A program made the position numbers and the translations under genes. From Phoronis australis (lineage: Eukaryota > Phoronida > Phoronidae): DNA of 64,000 bases. Below are positions 60,961 through 64,000 of the stretch, piece by piece. The notes beneath the pieces were generated by a model. The model ran no database searches and had not been told where the DNA came from. It saw only the letters and a program-made list of their open reading frames with translations. The stretch spans positions 713,188 to 777,187 of the forward strand of contig NMRA01000168.1 of the NCBI GenBank assembly GCA_002633005.1. Direction: 5' to 3'. Each line of letters starts with the position of its first letter. Position 1 is the stretch's first letter.

Positions 60961-63012
60961 CAAATTTTTAAAAACTGTACGAACTCGTCAGTGAGCCTGT
61001 TAAGATTTAGCCAAATTTTAACCACACTAGGCCGTTTATTTTTATTATTACCAAATTCATGGAATATAGTCGGATAGGTGATTAAGAAAGATTGCCTTTA
61101 ATCTATGAAATTGCAAATGGTGTATTAACGTGAGAATACATATAAGAATTGTGAGGCCATTGTCTACCAACTTCAAGAGCTGTTACTTTGCTGAAGTAAT
61201 TGTCCATGTCATTGCAGATCACGGCGATCAAGTACTTAGGATTAGGTATCTAACATTTCATGAACACAACAGTTTCAGAATATTTCAGATTTAATAATGT
61301 TGGTGCACTCCCGTAACTGTTTTATAAATGTAGGAGGGCTGCGAAACCAGCTCAAGCACTATTTGTCGATACGAGAGAAAGAGCTTGATCACAAGCGTGA
61401 AAAAGTAGAACGAGAAGGTAAAGGTGAAGAATACACCGAGCGAAAAGAGTGCAAGTGGGCTGTAGAGACATATTTATCACGAAATACAGTGCAATAAAAA
61501 TGTAACGTCATGCGTGATCGATGCTCTGAAAGGGAATTGAGTGAAGTCCAACACCTGGGTCACTGAAGTTTGATAAAATGGCCGCAGTTGGCACGTTCTC
61601 CTTATATAATATAGCGTTCTTACTGTATTTATATGTGGCAGAATTGTTACCCTCTAGAAAACCGTAACAATGAGATATTCGAACGACATTGTAAAGTTTT
61701 GGCGGATAGGATACTTGATTGAAGTTGATGTGAGCGTTCGAGCGTTCAAGCATATCGAAATGAAAACTGGCGGAGAGCCATTAGAATCGAAAAAAAACCT
61801 TGTCGTACGAATCGTTTAGAAACTGCCTACATCAAATCTGGATAAGTCTCAGTGGTGGAGACATTGACTTTTTCGGCTACGAAAGTTATCGAAATTTGAT
61901 AAACAGACACCAAAAACTTAAATAGGAAATGGAGAATGTAGAGGAACTGGGAGATTTGTTAAAACTGTAGTCGATTAGGGGCAAATACTTTCACAAATCC
62001 CTTCATCTGGGCTTGGAGTTAAAAGAATATACACAAAATATCTGCATTTTGTCACTGAGATTGAAAAATGGTAGTCCATTATGAAGGGACGTGAACAGAA
62101 ATTCAAGAAGTTGGGCGTTTCTACATGCCAAATGTAGAAACCGGTGTAATGAGTCATTCTCGCGACAAATCTTGCGGTCTGTTGTATGCGAATTTTAGAT
62201 GTTTTCTCCAGTTAAAAGTCGTTGCAACAGTCGACTAATCTTTGAAATTTAGTGTTGGGAATTCACGTACAAAGCGGTTTACGTCGGAGAAACCAACAAA
62301 TCTCAGTTATTTCTGCGAGATATAGTCTGTGCAGTAAGTCGGACAGCAAGTTTTTGGTTGGGAATAGGATTGCGGAGACATTTGACATTTTTTATCAAGA
62401 TACTGGTTTATATGCATAGGATTGAATTACTTTATGTAGGTACTAAAGCATAATTAGACGACAACAATAACTTGAAAACACTACCGGCTCAATGCGAAAC
62501 CGTACAGTTGCTCATGACAAGTCCGTACACATATTTTGAGTGTATACGTCATAAAATGCTACGTGAATTAAACTACAGATTGAAATTATCACTTACCCTT
62601 GTTATGCGCGCTGTGTATGGTTATATGGTGGTACACAAATACAAACCTTTAGTCAAATAAAACTAAATTAAAAATTGACGCCCAAAGTTTATCATCACGA
62701 TTGGTGAGATCTCTTCAGCATAGTTAGTATAGCAACCCTGTTAAAGTAATTAAGCTCACATTCAACGACTGCACTTTCACTGAGTGTATGCCAACATTTT
62801 CATTGCAAAAAGTCACGTATAACGAAGTAAACGAGGACATAAAGCACCGCAGTTCATGGCATCGGGGATTTTTAACAAGTTTTGCTCATGACGACGACGA
62901 ACCCCTCATGACCAGTCCAAACACGTAGTACAGGTCTCCACACCGTGATGGGGAAACGGCAAACCAGTGGCGGTAAGCGGCTGATGTGAGTGCGCCCAAG
63001 GATACGATATCA
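60961..63012. other. No confidently recognised gene
   Basis: A plus ORF at 61297-61497 ends in a charged stretch (REKELDHKREKVEREGKG) with its TAA inside CAATAAAAA. It has an AG shortly upstream, so it could be a terminal exon, but the evidence is weak. Other ORFs are short. Confidence 0.35.
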
Positions 63013-63075
63013 TCCGCGCACCCAGCCTAGAAAATGGGGGGGGCTCGAATTTCTGTTGAAGCGGACCTTTTGCTG
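63013..63075 (+). repeat. Inverted partner of the MITE right arm
   Basis: It reads CGCGCACCCAGCC followed by a G run, CTCGAATTTC and GCGGACCTTTTGCT. Its reverse complement matches the right arm at 63605-63668 (AGCAAAAGGTCCGC ... ATTCGAG ... GGCTGGGTGCGCG). It is probably the end of a second or larger copy of the same element. Confidence 0.65.
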
Positions 63076-63109
63076 ACAAAACGACATGCATTTCGATTAA
63101 CGCCTTAAC

Positions 63110-63392
63110 TCAAATCCGTCGTATGAAGTTTTTGACTGAAATGAAGTGGATACACATGTAGGGTCTTTATGATAATTTATCCCATGCTTCATGAGTATGA
63201 TAGCTGAAATACGGCCATGTGGTATTGTTTCCCGTATTGCGCTAAAACAGCCCTCTACATGTACATGTATACTCATGCATGGGATTTTAAAAAGAAGGTC
63301 AAATCTACGCAACATCACTCGCCGGCTCGATAATCGAACATTCCCATAATACATGTAGTAAAAATTGTAAAGCTACAGCAGTATAAATAGCA
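63110..63392. repeat. Dispersed repeat, copy 2 (pairs with 27700-28015)
   Basis: It shares in order TATGAAGTTTTTGACTGAAA, GGCCATGTGGTATTGTTTCC, a CACTCGCC block, TAATCGAACATTCCCATAAT and GTA(T/G)AAATA(G/A)CAC with the 27.7 kb copy. It also includes a TACATGTACATGTATA stretch. No coding content. Confidence 0.65.
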
Positions 63393-63462
63393 CTACGACT
63401 GTCCATCTGATGGTAGATCCAGCTCTGTCTGCACCTTCTCGCTGCACTTCAGCACCGCCAAA

Positions 63463-63670
63463 GCATGCGCGCACCCAGCGGAGGGGGGCTGATGTGGCAA
63501 AAAGGTCCGAGAAGATGGAACAAAAGTCCATTAAAGAAGCGCAAACGCTCAATTCACAGTGGTGCTCTCGTTTTTTTTATTTTTTTTAGTCCGCTCGCTC
63601 TTTTCTTAGCAAAAGGTCCGCAACGTCGGGAATTCGAGACCCCCATATTGAAGGCTGGGTGCGCGCATGC
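63463..63670. mobile_element. 208-bp MITE with perfect 17-base terminal inverted repeats
   Basis: The left end GCATGCGCGCACCCAGC (63463-63479) is the exact reverse complement of the right end GCTGGGTGCGCGCATGC (63654-63670). Inner parts also correspond (GGGGGG..., AAAAAGGTCCG / CAAAAGGTCCG). No target-site duplication is clear, and there is no protein. Related ends lie at 63013 and inside 29215-29467. Confidence 0.8.
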
Positions 63671-64000
63671 AACCATCTATTCCAAAATCAACACGTTACG
63701 AAATGCTCGACCACATTGCAAGACGTCACTATGGTAATTAATTAACGGTTGGAATAGTTTCAAAAATGATGCCGACGCAACGAAGTGTGCCCTACCCAAA
63801 ATATTTCGCTTGGCATCTGTCAAAGCTACTGTTTTATTTGTAAATGCGATGTATTTTTGGTAACATCATCCTACCAGACATCGGAAACTTGAAAATGCAT
63901 AATACTCTACAACTGACTTCCAAATATTCCCAATAATGATTCCAACGAGAGTGAAATCTTTACTACCGGGTTTTAAGTATCAGTCCACGGATCCACCGAC
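63671..64000. other. Window end, nothing recognised
   Basis: No ORF, repeat or exon is supportable in the last 330 bases. Confidence 0.4.

Noticed and set aside
61297-61497. Charged 66-codon ORF ending in an AATAAA context
   Set aside because: Too short and low-complexity to call a gene; noted only in the region entry.

Overview
This is eukaryotic, almost certainly marine-invertebrate, DNA: about 40% GC, with small coding exons bounded by GT/AG sites, introns of 0.4-8 kb, and many decayed transposable elements. The recognisable proteins are metazoan: sushi/CCP, nidogen-like NIDO, animal alpha-amylase and a THAP finger. The frequent TACATGTA palindrome and the NIDO paralogues would fit an amphioxus, hemichordate or mollusc, but the species cannot be fixed from the window. 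There is nothing bacterial here: no operons and no CRISPR. Most long ORFs are chance.

Layout. 0.2-5.0 kb (+): the 3' half of a type I membrane protein gene (CCP exon, transmembrane exon, cytoplasmic exon), with a TTAA-flanked transposon in the CCP-TM intron. 5.3-5.8 kb (-): an unrecognised, well-formed coding stretch with one frame break. 6.7-7.4 kb (+): unrecognised, broken coding-like sequence. 15.4-8.8 kb (-): five exons of an alpha-amylase (GH13) locus that carries frameshifts and a changed active-site residue, so it is probably a pseudogene. 16.5-26.5 kb: no gene, but tRNA-derived SINEs, a TG microsatellite with a sequencing gap, and several short transposons that start GGCGGAT(C/T). 27.0-43.7 kb (+): a complete five-exon gene for a predicted 265-residue secreted protein made almost entirely of a NIDO domain. 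Its introns hold a decayed THAP-like exon, a 701-base assembly gap, a transposon with arrays of short repeats at its ends, and a 140/280-bp satellite. 49.7-51.8 kb (+): a decayed copy of a multi-copy invertebrate gene family. 54.1-52.5 kb (-): pieces of a SWIM/YqaJ-type repeat gene. 57.0 kb (+): first exon of a second NIDO gene, paralogous to the first, which runs off the window. 61.0-58.9 kb (-): a decayed L1/Tx1-like LINE. 63.0-63.7 kb: MITE-like elements.

The confident host genes are the sushi membrane protein and the two NIDO genes. All three are predicted cell-surface or secreted products. No new multi-gene system is demonstrated. The most novel items are the tandem NIDO-only secreted gene family, the degenerating amylase, and the unrecognised coding stretch at 5.3-5.8 kb.
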